Under the pieces are notes generated by a model. It searched no databases and was not told the DNA's origin. It saw only the letters and a list, made by a program, of their open reading frames with translations. Of a DNA stretch of 53,538 nucleotides, positions 9,029-18,062 are shown piece after piece. This DNA comes from Desemzia sp045528445 (lineage in GTDB: Bacteria; Bacillota; Bacilli; Lactobacillales; Carnobacteriaceae). The first letter of the stretch is position 1. Each line of letters begins with the position of its first letter. Where the stretch lies: the NCBI RefSeq assembly GCF_045528445.1, contig NZ_JBGQQU010000023.1, positions 1 through 53,538 of the forward strand. The letters are read 5' to 3'. The translations under genes were made by a program, and so were the position numbers.

Positions 9029-9099
9029 GTCCATCCCTCCATACAATAACTAGCGGCGGTTTAGTTTGTGCTCATTTTCACATTTGTTTTACACCTCGA

Positions 9100-9128
9100 A
9101 TTATACCTTCCAGAAATATAATCGTCAA
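9100..9128 (-). promoter_or_regulatory. promoter of the rgg-apbE-reductase operon
   Basis: On the minus strand TTGACG (9123-9128) and TATAAT (9100-9105) are separated by exactly 17 nt. It lies about 70 nt upstream of the regulator's GTG and fits a strong vegetative sigma-A promoter. Confidence 0.75.
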
Positions 9129-9296
9129 CTAAATATATAAAAAATTATATAATTTTGTGAATTTTTTGCCAACAAAAATTTCATTACTCTATTGCTCTTT
9201 CTTTAGAGTCTCTGTAATAAATTGTTGATTTAACTTGTTTTTTCATCGTCACCCTATTTATATAAAATAGTATAGGAGAGTAAAAAAGCTATTTCG

Positions 9297-9325
9297 TTCA
9301 ACTTCGAACAATGTAATTTTATAAT
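9297..9325 (+). promoter_or_regulatory. candidate promoter for a short transcript
   Basis: TTCAAC (9297-9302), a 17-nt spacer and a perfect TATAAT (9320-9325) point right towards the terminator at 9407-9453. The only thing in between is about 120 nt with a 13-codon frame (9355-9396) that lacks a ribosome site. It could drive a small RNA. The remaining sequence between the regulator and add is AT-rich with nothing else recognisable. Confidence 0.4.
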
Positions 9326-9406
9326 CCCAAGGTATAATGAAATAATTTATATTAATGTATGCATTAACAAGCGGAATAATGTATAAAATTCTATAATTAA
9401 GCGCAC

Positions 9407-9453
9407 AAAAAGTGGAACCTAACTAGACTCATGCTAGTAGATTCCACTTTTTT
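9407..9453. terminator. bidirectional intrinsic terminator
   Basis: AAAAAGTGGAA (9407-9417) pairs with TTCCACTTTTT (9442-9452), with an inner CTA/TAG-rich stem. It lies 10 nt after the add stop codon, and runs of T follow on both strands. It ends the add transcript and any transcript from the promoter at 9297. Confidence 0.75.
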
Positions 9454-9461
9454 CTCCTAAT

Positions 9462-10466
9462 TCAACTATAAGGCGCGTAAGCTATCTCAATGACTGCAGC
9501 AAGTTTTTCCTTGACCTCTGCAGTGGTGAAGGCTCCTGACAGGCCATTTAAATTCAATGATTTCATCGTTGCATAATTGATTCCTAAATGTTCAGCCAAC
9601 AACAAGTACTCTCTAGTCAGTGACGTGTGGGAAACCGTACGATTGTCGGTATTGATGCAGCAGCGGATCCCTTTTTCCATAAAATCAAGCAAGGGGTAAT
9701 CTTCCCAACTATCCACCGCGTTCGTTTGAATATTACTCGTCGGGCATAATTCGATGACCGTTCCTTTTTCCACACACAGTGCCTGTGCTGTTTCATCCAT
9801 TTGAGTGGCGATGCCATGTCCAATACGGTCGGCTCCTAAATGGATTGCTTGAACAACATTATGAGCACAACCGCATTCGCCAGAATGAAGGGTAATTTGC
9901 AGGCCTTTTTCTTGCGCAAAAGCAGTCAAAGGTTCAATGTGGTCATTTGCCAAATCAGGTTCCGGTCCTGCCATATCAAAACCAACCAATAAGCTTTCTT
10001 GCGTTTGTGTCAATTCGGACAACATCGCAAGATTTTCTTCGTTAGAATCCTGACGCATACCGCAAATCAATAGGTTCACTAGGATATTGTATTGTTCCAT
10101 GGCTCGATGGACCCCTTCACTGACCGCTGAAATAATTTCTGGTAACGTCATTCCTGCTTCTGTATGCAAGAGCGGAGCAAAACGCAATTCCATATAACGA
10201 ACATTTTCCAAAGCCGCTGCTTCAGCAGTCGCAAAAGCTGACTCTTCAAGCTGCTCACGGGTTTGCATGAGTTGGAGAGTGATATCGAAACTTTTTAGAT
10301 AATCCGATAAATCTCTGCATTTTTCCGGTGCCGCTACTTGATCCAGTAAAGCTCCATCAAGTTGTTGTTTTTCCGCTAGTTTCTTTAATGTTTTCATCGG
10401 CACAGAACCATCTAAATGGCAGTGTAACTCTACTTTAGGTAGTTGATGAACAATTTCTTTCTGCAC
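9462..10466 (-). CDS. add: adenosine deaminase
   Basis: 334 residues, cytosolic zinc hydrolase converting adenosine (and deoxyadenosine) to inosine in purine salvage. Zinc and catalytic residues are visible: HCHLDGS with His15 and His17, His194 and catalytic Glu197 in HSGE, His217 in GHGIA, and Asp274 in NTDNRT. The length is normal for the family. The start is GTG at 10464-10466; no better ATG exists upstream and the HCHLDGS motif is at the expected distance. It stands alone, with a terminator on its 3' side. No purine riboswitch was seen upstream. Confidence 0.93.
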   Translation of the reverse strand: MQKEIVHQLPKVELHCHLDGSVPMKTLKKLAEKQQLDGALLDQVAAPEKCRDLSDYLKSFDITLQLMQTREQLEESAFATAEAAALENVRYMELRFAPLLHTEAGMTLPEIISAVSEGVHRAMEQYNILVNLLICGMRQDSNEENLAMLSELTQTQESLLVGFDMAGPEPDLANDHIEPLTAFAQEKGLQITLHSGECGCAHNVVQAIHLGADRIGHGIATQMDETAQALCVEKGTVIELCPTSNIQTNAVDSWEDYPLLDFMEKGIRCCINTDNRTVSHTSLTREYLLLAEHLGINYATMKSLNLNGLSGAFTTAEVKEKLAAVIEIAYAPYS

Positions 10467-10617
10467 GTTATCCAGATCCCTTCACAAATTATTTTCTATT
10501 CCATCTGGTGTTTTGGTTATTTAAATCTCCTCATATGACGCTCAACACGTTTGAAATATTGCCATTAAGTATCTGGTAGAAAGCTGGTTTTCAGAACGAT
10601 AATCAAACGAATGATAT

Positions 10618-10665
10618 AAAAAAAAACGCCGATTCTGTGGTTAACTCACAATTAGCGCGTTTTTA
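10618..10665 (-). terminator. probable terminator in the add-cyclase gap
   Basis: AAAAACGC (10621-10628) pairs with GCGTTTTT (10656-10663), with an inner TGTG/CACA stem. A long T run follows in the minus direction. It lies downstream of the diguanylate cyclase gene. The 460-nt gap around it (10467-10927) shows no gene; a short direct repeat AAAGCTGGTTT occurs at about 10581 and 10680. Confidence 0.5.
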
Positions 10666-10879
10666 TTCTTCTTTATGCCAAAGCTGGTTTATAGTACGAA
10701 AGAACGACTTCGACTTATCTATAAACGAAGAATTTAATAGTTTCAAATATATCAAATGTACCTTCATTTAACAACCTGAATGGCCGCATTTTTCATTATT
10801 TCGCTTTATAATAATTGTGTATTTATTTAAATAGAGACTGATTTTAATGGTAGACAAGTATTTTTTATTGGACATCAAA

Positions 10880-10911
10880 TAGAGATGAAGCTCACTGAGG
10901 CTCCATCTCTA
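10880..10911 (-). terminator. hairpin after the diguanylate cyclase gene
   Basis: TAGAGATG pairs with CATCTCTA around an inner AGC/GCT stem, 17 nt beyond the stop codon. It has no strong T run, so it may stabilise the 3' end or terminate only partially ahead of the T-rich hairpin at 10618-10665. Confidence 0.45.
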
Positions 10912-10927
10912 TATACTACATTCTTTT

Positions 10928-12499
10928 TCAGCCAGCCTTTACTTTATCTTCCGTATAGACATGTACTTGGTTACGCCCTGATTGTTTTGCTGAATACAAT
11001 GCTTTGTCCGCTTTGATCAACAACTGATCTACAGTCTCCTTTGCCTCTTGTATCGCTTCGGCCACTCCCATACTGAACGTAACCGGAATGTCTCCTTCTG
11101 CAGAATGAAGATTCTGAATCTCTAGACTTTTACGCAATTTATTTCCTAATGCTGCTGCCTCTATTGCTGTATAACCACTCAGAGACAAAGCAAATTCTTC
11201 CCCACCGTATCTAGCAAACACCAGTCCTTCCGTTAACTGATTTTCACAAATGTTTACGACATGCTTAAGTATTTGATCTCCTATATGATGTCCATATGTA
11301 TCATTCACCTGCTTAAAATGATCAATATCCATCAGTATTACTGTAAACGGAGTGTATTCTCGTTTCGATGCTTCAAAATCTTGTACGCAGCGTTCCATAA
11401 AGGCCCGTCGATTATATATATGAGTTAGTCCATCATAATTGGCTTGGTACTCCAATTTAGTTTGGAGTCTTTTGAGTTCAGTAATATCTGTAAAAATCAG
11501 TATTAAACCTTTACTATTTTTCCCCTGTATCAATGGTGAGATACGAATCTGGTACATACTTTTGACACCATTCACAATCACCTGTACTTCTTGGGACTGA
11601 CTGGTCACTTCAAGATTTAATGGAACAGAATTGCCTGACAATGGATACCAAATTTTAGAAAAGTCCATTCCAAGTAGAGTTTTATTTAATTGTGGAAAAT
11701 ACTCTTCACATGTCTGATTGAACTCGATCAATTGGCGAGACTCATCCAATACCATTACACCATCATTGATGCCATTACATATCGCATCTTTTGCAATGGG
11801 CATCAGCGTGAACAAACGGGAAGATTTGATCGACCACAAATACAACAGAGATGACAACCACAAGACCATCGGAACTGGGTCTACTCCTTCAAGGGTCAAT
11901 CCTACTAAATACAGAAAAGCTGTCAGTATAGGAATCAATTGTCCGATTATTAAAGCAAATAATTGTGGGCGATAATTTTTTGCAGTCTCTTTCCAATGAG
12001 AGATAGCCAATAACAAAGCAACCAGCATACAGGTAAATATGTAGATTCCATGAATCGTATACCATAGCCCTATTTCCTGCCGTATATAAGGAGCGCCTAA
12101 AGATGAGTCGATCTCAAACACTCGATAATGAAGATGATGCCAGTCATTCGTTGCTACCATGACTAACGTAATCAAAGGAACAACCAGAAGAGAAAAAGCT
12201 TTTTTTCTTGAAATTGAAATGCCTAAATACTGCATAACAAACAGTAGTCCTAACGGCGTAGAAATCGGCATCCCCACATATTGCATAACTGTCCAAAATT
12301 TGATCTGATCAAGCGTTGTAGCTAGTAATCCAAAAGCTGAAGCAAAACAATAAACAGCTATTGTTGCAGTGTAAACCATAAAAATATGCGCAATTCTTTT
12401 GTAACGGTGCCGATTAACATACACATATAAGAATAAATATAAGTTCAATACACCAGACGTACAGATAATTGATACATAAGCAGTCAATTGTGAATTCAT
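10928..12499 (-). CDS. membrane diguanylate cyclase (7TM-PAS-GGDEF)
   Basis: 523 residues from the ATG at 12497-12499, chosen because AGAGGA lies 9 nt upstream; an earlier in-frame ATG overlaps that site. The first 215 or so residues hold seven predicted membrane helices like the 7TM sensor module of histidine kinases. A PAS domain follows (about 225-340, with LIFTDITELKRLQ as its exit linker), then a GGDEF domain with DHFKQVND and active-site YGGEEF. This should make cyclic di-GMP. No RxxD inhibitory site precedes GGEEF. No EAL or PilZ partner is seen in the window, so the signal's target is unknown. Confidence 0.9.
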   Translation of the reverse strand: MNSQLTAYVSIICTSGVLNLYLFLYVYVNRHRYKRIAHIFMVYTATIAVYCFASAFGLLATTLDQIKFWTVMQYVGMPISTPLGLLFVMQYLGISISRKKAFSLLVVPLITLVMVATNDWHHLHYRVFEIDSSLGAPYIRQEIGLWYTIHGIYIFTCMLVALLLAISHWKETAKNYRPQLFALIIGQLIPILTAFLYLVGLTLEGVDPVPMVLWLSSLLYLWSIKSSRLFTLMPIAKDAICNGINDGVMVLDESRQLIEFNQTCEEYFPQLNKTLLGMDFSKIWYPLSGNSVPLNLEVTSQSQEVQVIVNGVKSMYQIRISPLIQGKNSKGLILIFTDITELKRLQTKLEYQANYDGLTHIYNRRAFMERCVQDFEASKREYTPFTVILMDIDHFKQVNDTYGHHIGDQILKHVVNICENQLTEGLVFARYGGEEFALSLSGYTAIEAAALGNKLRKSLEIQNLHSAEGDIPVTFSMGVAEAIQEAKETVDQLLIKADKALYSAKQSGRNQVHVYTEDKVKAG

Positions 12500-12771
12500 G
12501 ATAGGGCATCCTCTTTTAGTCATTTTTTACTTTTAATGTAACACAGTTTTTTTTATATAGGTACATCAAAATCGGCTCATTATCCATTGACACAAACCGT
12601 TCACATATAAACGTTTGCGACAGCATATAAGGCAATTTGATACCCATTAGATAAGAACTGTTTCCTTTACTTGAATGAACTATTTTTTTAATTTATCTGC
12701 CAGTCGATAAAACTAAGGACTAACTTAAACTTGAAGTTTTGTTAGATTATTTATTCTTGAGAACCTTTTTC

Positions 12772-12780
12772 TGATATGAT
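12772..12780 (+). promoter_or_regulatory. candidate extended -10 promoter of fabV
   Basis: TGATATGAT gives an extended -10 element (TG-n-TATGAT) 35 nt before the fabV ATG, with no good -35. I see no clear FabT-type palindrome in the 290-nt gap, which otherwise separates divergent genes. Confidence 0.4.
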
Positions 12781-12814
12781 ATTCCTATGACAGTTTAAGG
12801 GAGGAAAATAAATC

Positions 12815-14011
12815 ATGTTGGAATTCAAACAAAATATCCGGGGAAATGTAGCCCTAGGCGTAAACCCACTTGGATGCAAACAAGAAGTACTGAATCAAAT
12901 TGACTATGTGAAAAGCAAAGGGACTTATGAAGGACCGAAAAAAGTATTGATCATTGGTGCTTCATCAAGCTATGGTTTAGCTACCCGCATCAGCCTAGCT
13001 TTCGGTGCAAGAGCAGATACCATTGGTGTTTCTTTTGAAAAGGGACCAAAAAACGAAAAGAATCTAGGAACAGCTGGTTGGTACAACAATATCGCTTTTC
13101 GAGAAGCAGCTGAAAAAGAAGGCTTAGTCGCCAAAAACTTTGTACAAGACGCCTTTAGCCATGAGAGCAAACAAGAGATCATCGATTATATAAAAAATGA
13201 ATTTGGCGGTAAAGTCGACCTAGTCGTTTACAGTCTGGCAAGCGGCAGAAGAACAGATCCTGATACTGGAGAAACCTATACTTCCTCCATTAAAGCTCTT
13301 AGCGAGCCAGTAGTTGGTCCGAATATTAATATGCAAAACCACTCTTTCTATACTGAGACTCTGGATCCTGCAACTGATGAAGAAATCGCAGGTACAGTCA
13401 AAGTCATGGGTGGCGAAGACTGGCAATTATGGATGGAAGCCCTAAAAGCAGCAGGTGTATTGGCTGATGGAGTGCTGACAACTAATTATTCTTATTTAGG
13501 AACAGAGTTGAATCGTCCTTATTACGGTGGAGGTACTCTTGGTCTTGCTAAAGCGGATTGTGATGAAAAGGCGGAGAACATTAATGAATTGCTGGCTGAT
13601 ATTAACGGAAAAGCCGAAATTGTGGTTGCTACTGCAGTTACAACTAAAGCCAGTTCAGTGATTCCTTTTTTCCCTGTTTATTGCATCGCTCTATACAAAG
13701 TCATGTCAGACAAAGGAACTCACGAAACACCCATTATGCATCAAGACCGCATTTATCGCGAAATGATTTACGGTGAAAAGTCTGAATATGATGAAATGGG
13801 ACGACTTAGACCTGACAGTTGGGAACTGGACAGCGACACTCAAGCCCAAACGAAAGAACTTATTTCAAAATTAAATGAAGATAATTTCAATTCTGAAATA
13901 GCCGCTTATGACATCCTGTTTAAAGAGTTCTCAAATTTAAGCGGATTTATGGTAGATGGCTATACTGAGCAAGAAGTGACTATAGAAGATTTAAAAGCGT
14001 TAAACTATTAA
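12815..14011 (+). CDS. fabV: enoyl-ACP reductase FabV
   Basis: 398 residues, the normal length of the FabV/TER family. It is an NAD(P)H-dependent trans-2-enoyl-ACP (or CoA) reductase for the last step of the fatty-acid elongation cycle, in the cytosol. It shows the extended Rossmann motif VLIIGASSSYGLATR (about 44-58) and the FabV catalytic pair Y-x8-K in YGGGTLGLAK. The start has GGAGG and spacing of 11 nt. FabV is much less sensitive to triclosan than FabI. The gene is isolated from any fab cluster in this window and has its own terminator. Confidence 0.93.
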   Translation: MLEFKQNIRGNVALGVNPLGCKQEVLNQIDYVKSKGTYEGPKKVLIIGASSSYGLATRISLAFGARADTIGVSFEKGPKNEKNLGTAGWYNNIAFREAAEKEGLVAKNFVQDAFSHESKQEIIDYIKNEFGGKVDLVVYSLASGRRTDPDTGETYTSSIKALSEPVVGPNINMQNHSFYTETLDPATDEEIAGTVKVMGGEDWQLWMEALKAAGVLADGVLTTNYSYLGTELNRPYYGGGTLGLAKADCDEKAENINELLADINGKAEIVVATAVTTKASSVIPFFPVYCIALYKVMSDKGTHETPIMHQDRIYREMIYGEKSEYDEMGRLRPDSWELDSDTQAQTKELISKLNEDNFNSEIAAYDILFKEFSNLSGFMVDGYTEQEVTIEDLKALNY

Positions 14012-14036
14012 GTTATTTTGACCATATCGATAAGAA

Positions 14037-14074
14037 CAAAAACCCCTAAGCAGAAAAATGCTTGGGGGTTTTCA
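14037..14074 (+). terminator. fabV intrinsic terminator
   Basis: ACCCC-t-AAGCA pairs with TGCTT-g-GGGGT around an A-rich loop, followed by TTTTC. It lies 26 nt after the fabV stop codon. Confidence 0.85.
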
Positions 14075-14189
14075 ATGTAGATGAATCTAGAATTTGATGT
14101 TGGATTCGCTCTTTGCTATCACTTATAAGAAGATTCACTGTAAATACATCAATGAGTTTTGGTTCCTTAGTTTAGATTCGAAAAATTTT

Positions 14190-14891
14190 TTAGAATTCGT
14201 CACGTGCTTTACGCAAGTCTATAAAATCTTCCAGCGTTTCTGCCTGAATAAACAGATTGATTTCTTTCTCCCGACCGATGGTTGACGGTAGTGTCGGCAC
14301 TCCTTGTGCGCGCAAATGATTGACGTGGCCCAAGGCTTCAGAAATCACCTCATTAGACGGCTGCACAGAATGAGCAAAGTTCAAATTGGTTTGTGTATAT
14401 TCATGTGCCGCATAGACTTGTACTTTATCGTCTAAACGCTTGAATGTCTGCAAAGCACCATATTGAGCTTGATAATCTCCTGTAAAGACTCGACCACAGC
14501 CAGCTGAAAATAAAGCATCTCCACAAAAGAGACTCATTCCCATTAAAAAGCTGATGTGTCCAGCAGTATGACCACCAGTTTTGAAAACTTGAATATTTTG
14601 GCCCAGCAACTTGAAAGAGACTCCCTCTTGAACAATAGAATCAGCTAAAGGTTCCGTTTCTTTCGGTCCATATACAGGAGTACCGGGGTGTTTCGCTAAG
14701 ATTTCTTTCACCCCGCCAATATGGTCATCGTGATTATGAGTCAAAAGAATAGCGATTAAATCCAGCTGTTGTTCCTCCAAGTAATCTATGACGCCTTCAG
14801 CTTCTCCGGGATCGATCACTACTGCTTCGGTGCCTTCTTTAATGACCCAAATATAATTGTCAGAAAGAGCTTTGATAGGTTTAACATCCAT
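14190..14891 (-). CDS. gloB: hydroxyacylglutathione hydrolase-like metallo-beta-lactamase-fold protein
   Basis: 233 residues. Glyoxalase II hydrolyses S-lactoylglutathione, or another thiol adduct, using a binuclear metal site. Metal ligands are visible: THNHDDH (51-57), His108 in GGHTAGH, Asp125 in FCGDALF and His163 in AAHEYT, with the GloB signature GCGR after the Asp. The C-terminal helical region is shortened relative to E. coli GloB. Lactobacillales often lack glutathione synthesis, so the natural thiol is uncertain. The glyoxalase-I-like gene at 18063-18443 could be the partner enzyme. Confidence 0.85.
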   Translation of the reverse strand: MDVKPIKALSDNYIWVIKEGTEAVVIDPGEAEGVIDYLEEQQLDLIAILLTHNHDDHIGGVKEILAKHPGTPVYGPKETEPLADSIVQEGVSFKLLGQNIQVFKTGGHTAGHISFLMGMSLFCGDALFSAGCGRVFTGDYQAQYGALQTFKRLDDKVQVYAAHEYTQTNLNFAHSVQPSNEVISEALGHVNHLRAQGVPTLPSTIGREKEINLFIQAETLEDFIDLRKARDEF

Positions 14892-14950
14892 TGCTTTTCC
14901 CCCTTAGTTTGATTTTTTCCTAAACAAAAAATTCAGTTATACCGCCTATC

Positions 14951-15000
14951 GACTATAAAAATAGAACTTCTAAAAATAAAGAAGTTCTATTTTTATAGTC
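14951..15000. terminator. perfect 20-bp inverted repeat, terminator-like
   Basis: 14951-14970 and 14981-15000 are perfect 20-bp complements around a 10-nt loop (TAAAAATAAA), giving a strong AT-rich hairpin. It lies between gloB and repeat R2. A second imperfect hairpin (15012-15047, AATGG...CCATT) lies between it and R2. Both follow map and R2 in the minus direction and probably end that transcript. Confidence 0.65.
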
Positions 15001-15047
15001 TGGACCTATTTAATGGTGTTTGCTGTTTGAGCAAAACCCCATTTATT

Positions 15048-15328
15048 GGTTCTACAACATTTAACGTTGGTGAGTAGAAAATACACTTCTTTTTAACTCT
15101 AACTCTATTAGAAACTCAGTTTTAGAAATTTCTGGAGGACTATGGGGTTGCTTATAACCATGAAAAGGATGCAATGAGAATTATCCCGAGTTAAGCTTCA
15201 GCTTTTACTCGGGGTTTGACGCTTGCAAGTCTTGAGACGCGGTTTTCGGCTCAAGGCGTTCCCATGGCGTTCCATAAGCAATCCCATAGTCCGGAGGAAA
15301 TTTCTTTATCAACGTTAGAAGATGAAGA
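15048..15328 (-). repeat. interspersed multi-hairpin repeat, copy R2
   Basis: 281-bp copy, nearly identical to R1 at both ends, but lacking the GGGCGTACGCCC and GCTGCT hairpins. The variable hairpin is different: CCCGAGT (15185-15191) pairs with ACTCGGG (15207-15213), where R1 has CTTAGC/GCTAAG. The outer stem TATGGGGTTGCTTAT faces ATAAGCAATCCCATA with one wobble. It begins 22 nt after the map stop codon. Confidence 0.9.
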
Positions 15329-15349
15329 GCCAATTTATTCCTGCTACTC

Positions 15350-16093
15350 TCACAAAGTAGTGATGATCGGTCCTTCTTGCGTAAGAATAATGGTATGTTC
15401 GTATTGAGCCACTAAGCTTTTCTGAGTGAGTAGTGTCCACTCATCTTCTTCGGATTCGAATACTTCCTCTTCCAGAGTAGAAATAAACGGCTCAAAAGCA
15501 ATCACCATACCCTCTTTTAAGAGCTCATCATCCCAACGAGAAAAATAATTAAAGATATGGTCTGGTGCTTCATGAATGGAACGTCCAATGCCGTGTCCAG
15601 TAAGATCTTTAATAACAGTCAAACCATGTCGTTTTGCTACATTGTGTACTGCTTTTCCAAGGGCGCTTTTTTTAGATCCTGGTTTTGCTTTTTTAAGACC
15701 TGCGTAGAAGGCTTCTTTAGCAACCTCGCATACTTTTTCTTTACTTGTCTCTCCCTGACCAACCACAAAAGAAATCCCGGTGTCTGCGAAATACCCATTT
15801 TTAGAAGCTGATACATCAATATTTACAAGATCACCTTCTTGGATAACCCGACCTCCTGGAATTCCGTGCGCTACTTCCTCATTTACACTTATGCACACAT
15901 ACCCTGGAAAATTATATGTTTCTTTAGGTGCGGACAAAGCCCCAGCTTCTTCAAAACTCTTTTCTGCCATTTCATCAAGCTCTTTTGTAGTCATTCCGGG
16001 CTTAGTACACTCGACTAATTTATTTCTGATGGATCCGCAAATACGGCCAATTTCTTTTAGTCCATTAAAGTCCTCTTCACTTTTTGCAATCAT
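15350..16093 (-). CDS. map: type I methionine aminopeptidase
   Basis: 247 residues, a cytosolic metallo-enzyme that removes the initiator methionine from nascent proteins. All ligands are present: Asp93, Asp104, His167 (TGHGIG), Glu201 (FEPF) and Glu232 (QYEHT), with substrate-site His76 in VAHGIPGG. The length is typical of bacterial type Ia/Ib enzymes without an N-terminal extension. GAGGA lies 6 nt before the ATG. It is monocistronic with repeat R2 as its 3' region. Unlike the classical map gene, it is not in the secY-adk-infA cluster here, so a second copy elsewhere in the genome is possible. Confidence 0.92.
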   Translation of the reverse strand: MIAKSEEDFNGLKEIGRICGSIRNKLVECTKPGMTTKELDEMAEKSFEEAGALSAPKETYNFPGYVCISVNEEVAHGIPGGRVIQEGDLVNIDVSASKNGYFADTGISFVVGQGETSKEKVCEVAKEAFYAGLKKAKPGSKKSALGKAVHNVAKRHGLTVIKDLTGHGIGRSIHEAPDHIFNYFSRWDDELLKEGMVIAFEPFISTLEEEVFESEEDEWTLLTQKSLVAQYEHTIILTQEGPIITTL

Positions 16094-16209
16094 TATACGT
16101 CCTCTTTTTAAATGTAATTTTATACCTATCCTTCTTAGTTCGTGATATATCTAAATAAGACTTTCCTCAAGCTATGAAAAGAAAAACTTCACTACCTCGT
16201 TTTTATGAA

Positions 16210-16998
16210 CTACTCCCCAATCGGTTGATATTCCACTGCCAGACCTCTTTGGACACCTGGTCGTTCTGCAATGCGGTGAGACCATTCCAAAAGATGAGTG
16301 TACTCATCCAGATTTAAAAATTCATACGAGCCTTCATATAATTCTCCTAAAGCTAAACGACCGTACCAAGACCAGATGGCAATATCTGCGATCGTATACG
16401 TGTCTCCCGCTATATAAGAGCGCTGTGCTAAGGTTTTGTCGAGCAAATCCAATTGACGTTTCGTTTCCATCGTAAAGCGATCGATCGGATATTCCATAGG
16501 CTCGGGAGCATAAGCGAAAAAGTGACCAAATCCTCCCCCAACATACGGACCTGCTCCAATTTGCCAGAATAACCAATTTAGGGTTTCAGTCCGACCATGA
16601 ATATCTTTCGGAATCAGTTCATTAAATTTCTCGGCCAAATAAAGAAGAATGGAGCCTGATTCAAAAATATCCACACGAGGTTTTTGACTTTGATCTACTA
16701 GAGCTGGAATCTTAGAATTCGGATTAATCTCAACGAAATCTGAACCAAATTGGTCGCCTTCTCCAATATTAATAGTGTACACGTCATAGTCTATACCCTC
16801 TACACCTAATTCTTTTAACTCTTCGAACATGATCGTGACTTTAATACCATTCGGTGTTCCCAATGAATAAAGTTGGAACGGAGCCTCTCCAACTGGTAAT
16901 TTCTGTTCGAAGCGACTGCCAGCCGTTGGACGATTGCCCCCTTTTTTCGGATTTTCTTCTTCCCACTGCCACACTTTTGGTAATTTATATTCCGTCAT
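16210..16998 (-). CDS. yghU: YghU-like glutathione S-transferase family protein
   Basis: 262 residues from the second of two adjacent ATGs, which has AAGGAG at 7 nt; the first, at 17001, has 4 nt. It matches E. coli YghU, a nu-class GST-like disulfide-bond reductase: the N-terminal KVWQWEEE segment, LPVGEAPFQLYSLGTPNG, the thioredoxin-like SKIPALVD and ESGSILLYLAEKF, and the helical GGGFGHFFAYAPEPMEYP region. It acts in the cytosol. The C-terminus is shorter than in E. coli YghU, stopping soon after ERPGVQRG. The physiological thiol in this organism is unknown. Confidence 0.88.
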   Translation of the reverse strand: MTEYKLPKVWQWEEENPKKGGNRPTAGSRFEQKLPVGEAPFQLYSLGTPNGIKVTIMFEELKELGVEGIDYDVYTINIGEGDQFGSDFVEINPNSKIPALVDQSQKPRVDIFESGSILLYLAEKFNELIPKDIHGRTETLNWLFWQIGAGPYVGGGFGHFFAYAPEPMEYPIDRFTMETKRQLDLLDKTLAQRSYIAGDTYTIADIAIWSWYGRLALGELYEGSYEFLNLDEYTHLLEWSHRIAERPGVQRGLAVEYQPIGE

Positions 16999-17157
16999 CA
17001 TACCACTCCTTATAATGTTTATTCGTAACTCCATCATACTACTCATGCATCCATATACTCAATGAAAAGAACGATAATTAGATTTTCATACAATTTCATC
17101 ATGTACGTTCCTCTCTTACCTATTTAACTAACTAGCTGCCATAGTGCTTAGAGCAAA

Positions 17158-17826
17158 CTACTTATTCTGTCGTTTGTTAAATTCAATGGCAATAAACTCT
17201 GGTAAATAGTTGGGAGTACATCCTTTTGCTACTTTTTCATCCTTATAAAGACCAATCTTCTCACCTAATTTAATACAACGAACGCGATATTTTTCATCAT
17301 AAACGCCTATCCAGCCTGCAGTGAAATTCATTGCCCATTGCACTTCTGGTTCTTCCTGCGCAATATTCGCTTCTAATGCAGTTAACAAGTCTTCAGTGTT
17401 ATCAGGCGGTGTTTTGCCCGTCCATCTCAAACGTCCTTGGTAATACCAGTAAGTTCGTCTTTGAAGAGCAAAAGGGCTTTTTTCCCATGACTCCATCAAT
17501 GCAATTTTCTTTTTATCTTTGGTAAGCTGATTAGCCATTAACCAATCCATCAAGTTATTTCGCTCATCGTAATTATGAGTCTGCATATCCTTAGTCAGCT
17601 TATTTATATCATCTTCTGAGAGAAGTTTTTTATCCATAATTAAAATTGCTAATAATCTGGGCAGAAACTCTTCAGTTGACCATAATTCCATAGCTAGTTC
17701 GTGGTCTTTTTTTATTTCCTTCGCAATCTTCCTTAAATCGCCTAGCTTAGTTTTACTATTTATCTTAAGGAGAATATTTTCTGCTTTTGAAGTGCGTTTT
17801 ATTTTTGTTCGTTTATCTTCAGTCAT
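17158..17826 (-). CDS. DNA alkylation repair protein, AlkD-like
   Basis: 222 residues from the ATG at 17826, which has AGGAGG 9 nt upstream; the longer frame has no ribosome site. It resembles the AlkC/AlkD HEAT-repeat family of DNA alkylation repair enzymes, with all-helical repeats and conserved segments LWSTEEFLPRLLAILI and QRRTYWYYQGRLRW. AlkD-type glycosylases remove N3- and N7-alkyl purines without base flipping. The protein is shorter than some AlkD proteins (about 230-240) but lacks no obvious segment. No adaptive-response genes are next to it. Confidence 0.75.
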   Translation of the reverse strand: MTEDKRTKIKRTSKAENILLKINSKTKLGDLRKIAKEIKKDHELAMELWSTEEFLPRLLAILIMDKKLLSEDDINKLTKDMQTHNYDERNNLMDWLMANQLTKDKKKIALMESWEKSPFALQRRTYWYYQGRLRWTGKTPPDNTEDLLTALEANIAQEEPEVQWAMNFTAGWIGVYDEKYRVRCIKLGEKIGLYKDEKVAKGCTPNYLPEFIAIEFNKRQNK

Positions 17827-18062
17827 TTCATTTACCTCCTGTATAAAATAATTAATTCCTATTATGTACTTCACACTTAAAATAAATAATCTATTAGCGA
17901 AAAGTTTAAGATTTATCAATAATTCCTCGTACTAACAGATTAAACTTTACGCTTTTTGCCTGTTTTTCTATTAGAAAGCAATATATCACCTAACATAGGC
18001 GTGCCTATATGACCTATTCATGCTAGAATAAAAACAAGAAACTATTGGAGGATGATATTATT

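Noticed and set aside
9355..9396. 13-codon frame as an SHP-like pheromone gene
   Set aside because: No Shine-Dalgarno and no SHP-like hydrophobic C-terminus with acidic or Gly residues; retained only as part of a possible small transcript.
15216..15407. Plus-strand frame starting in R2 and running into map, resembling one in R6 (41091-41330)
   Set aside because: It is antisense to the conserved map and amylase coding ends, has no ribosome site, and the shared part is only repeat sequence.
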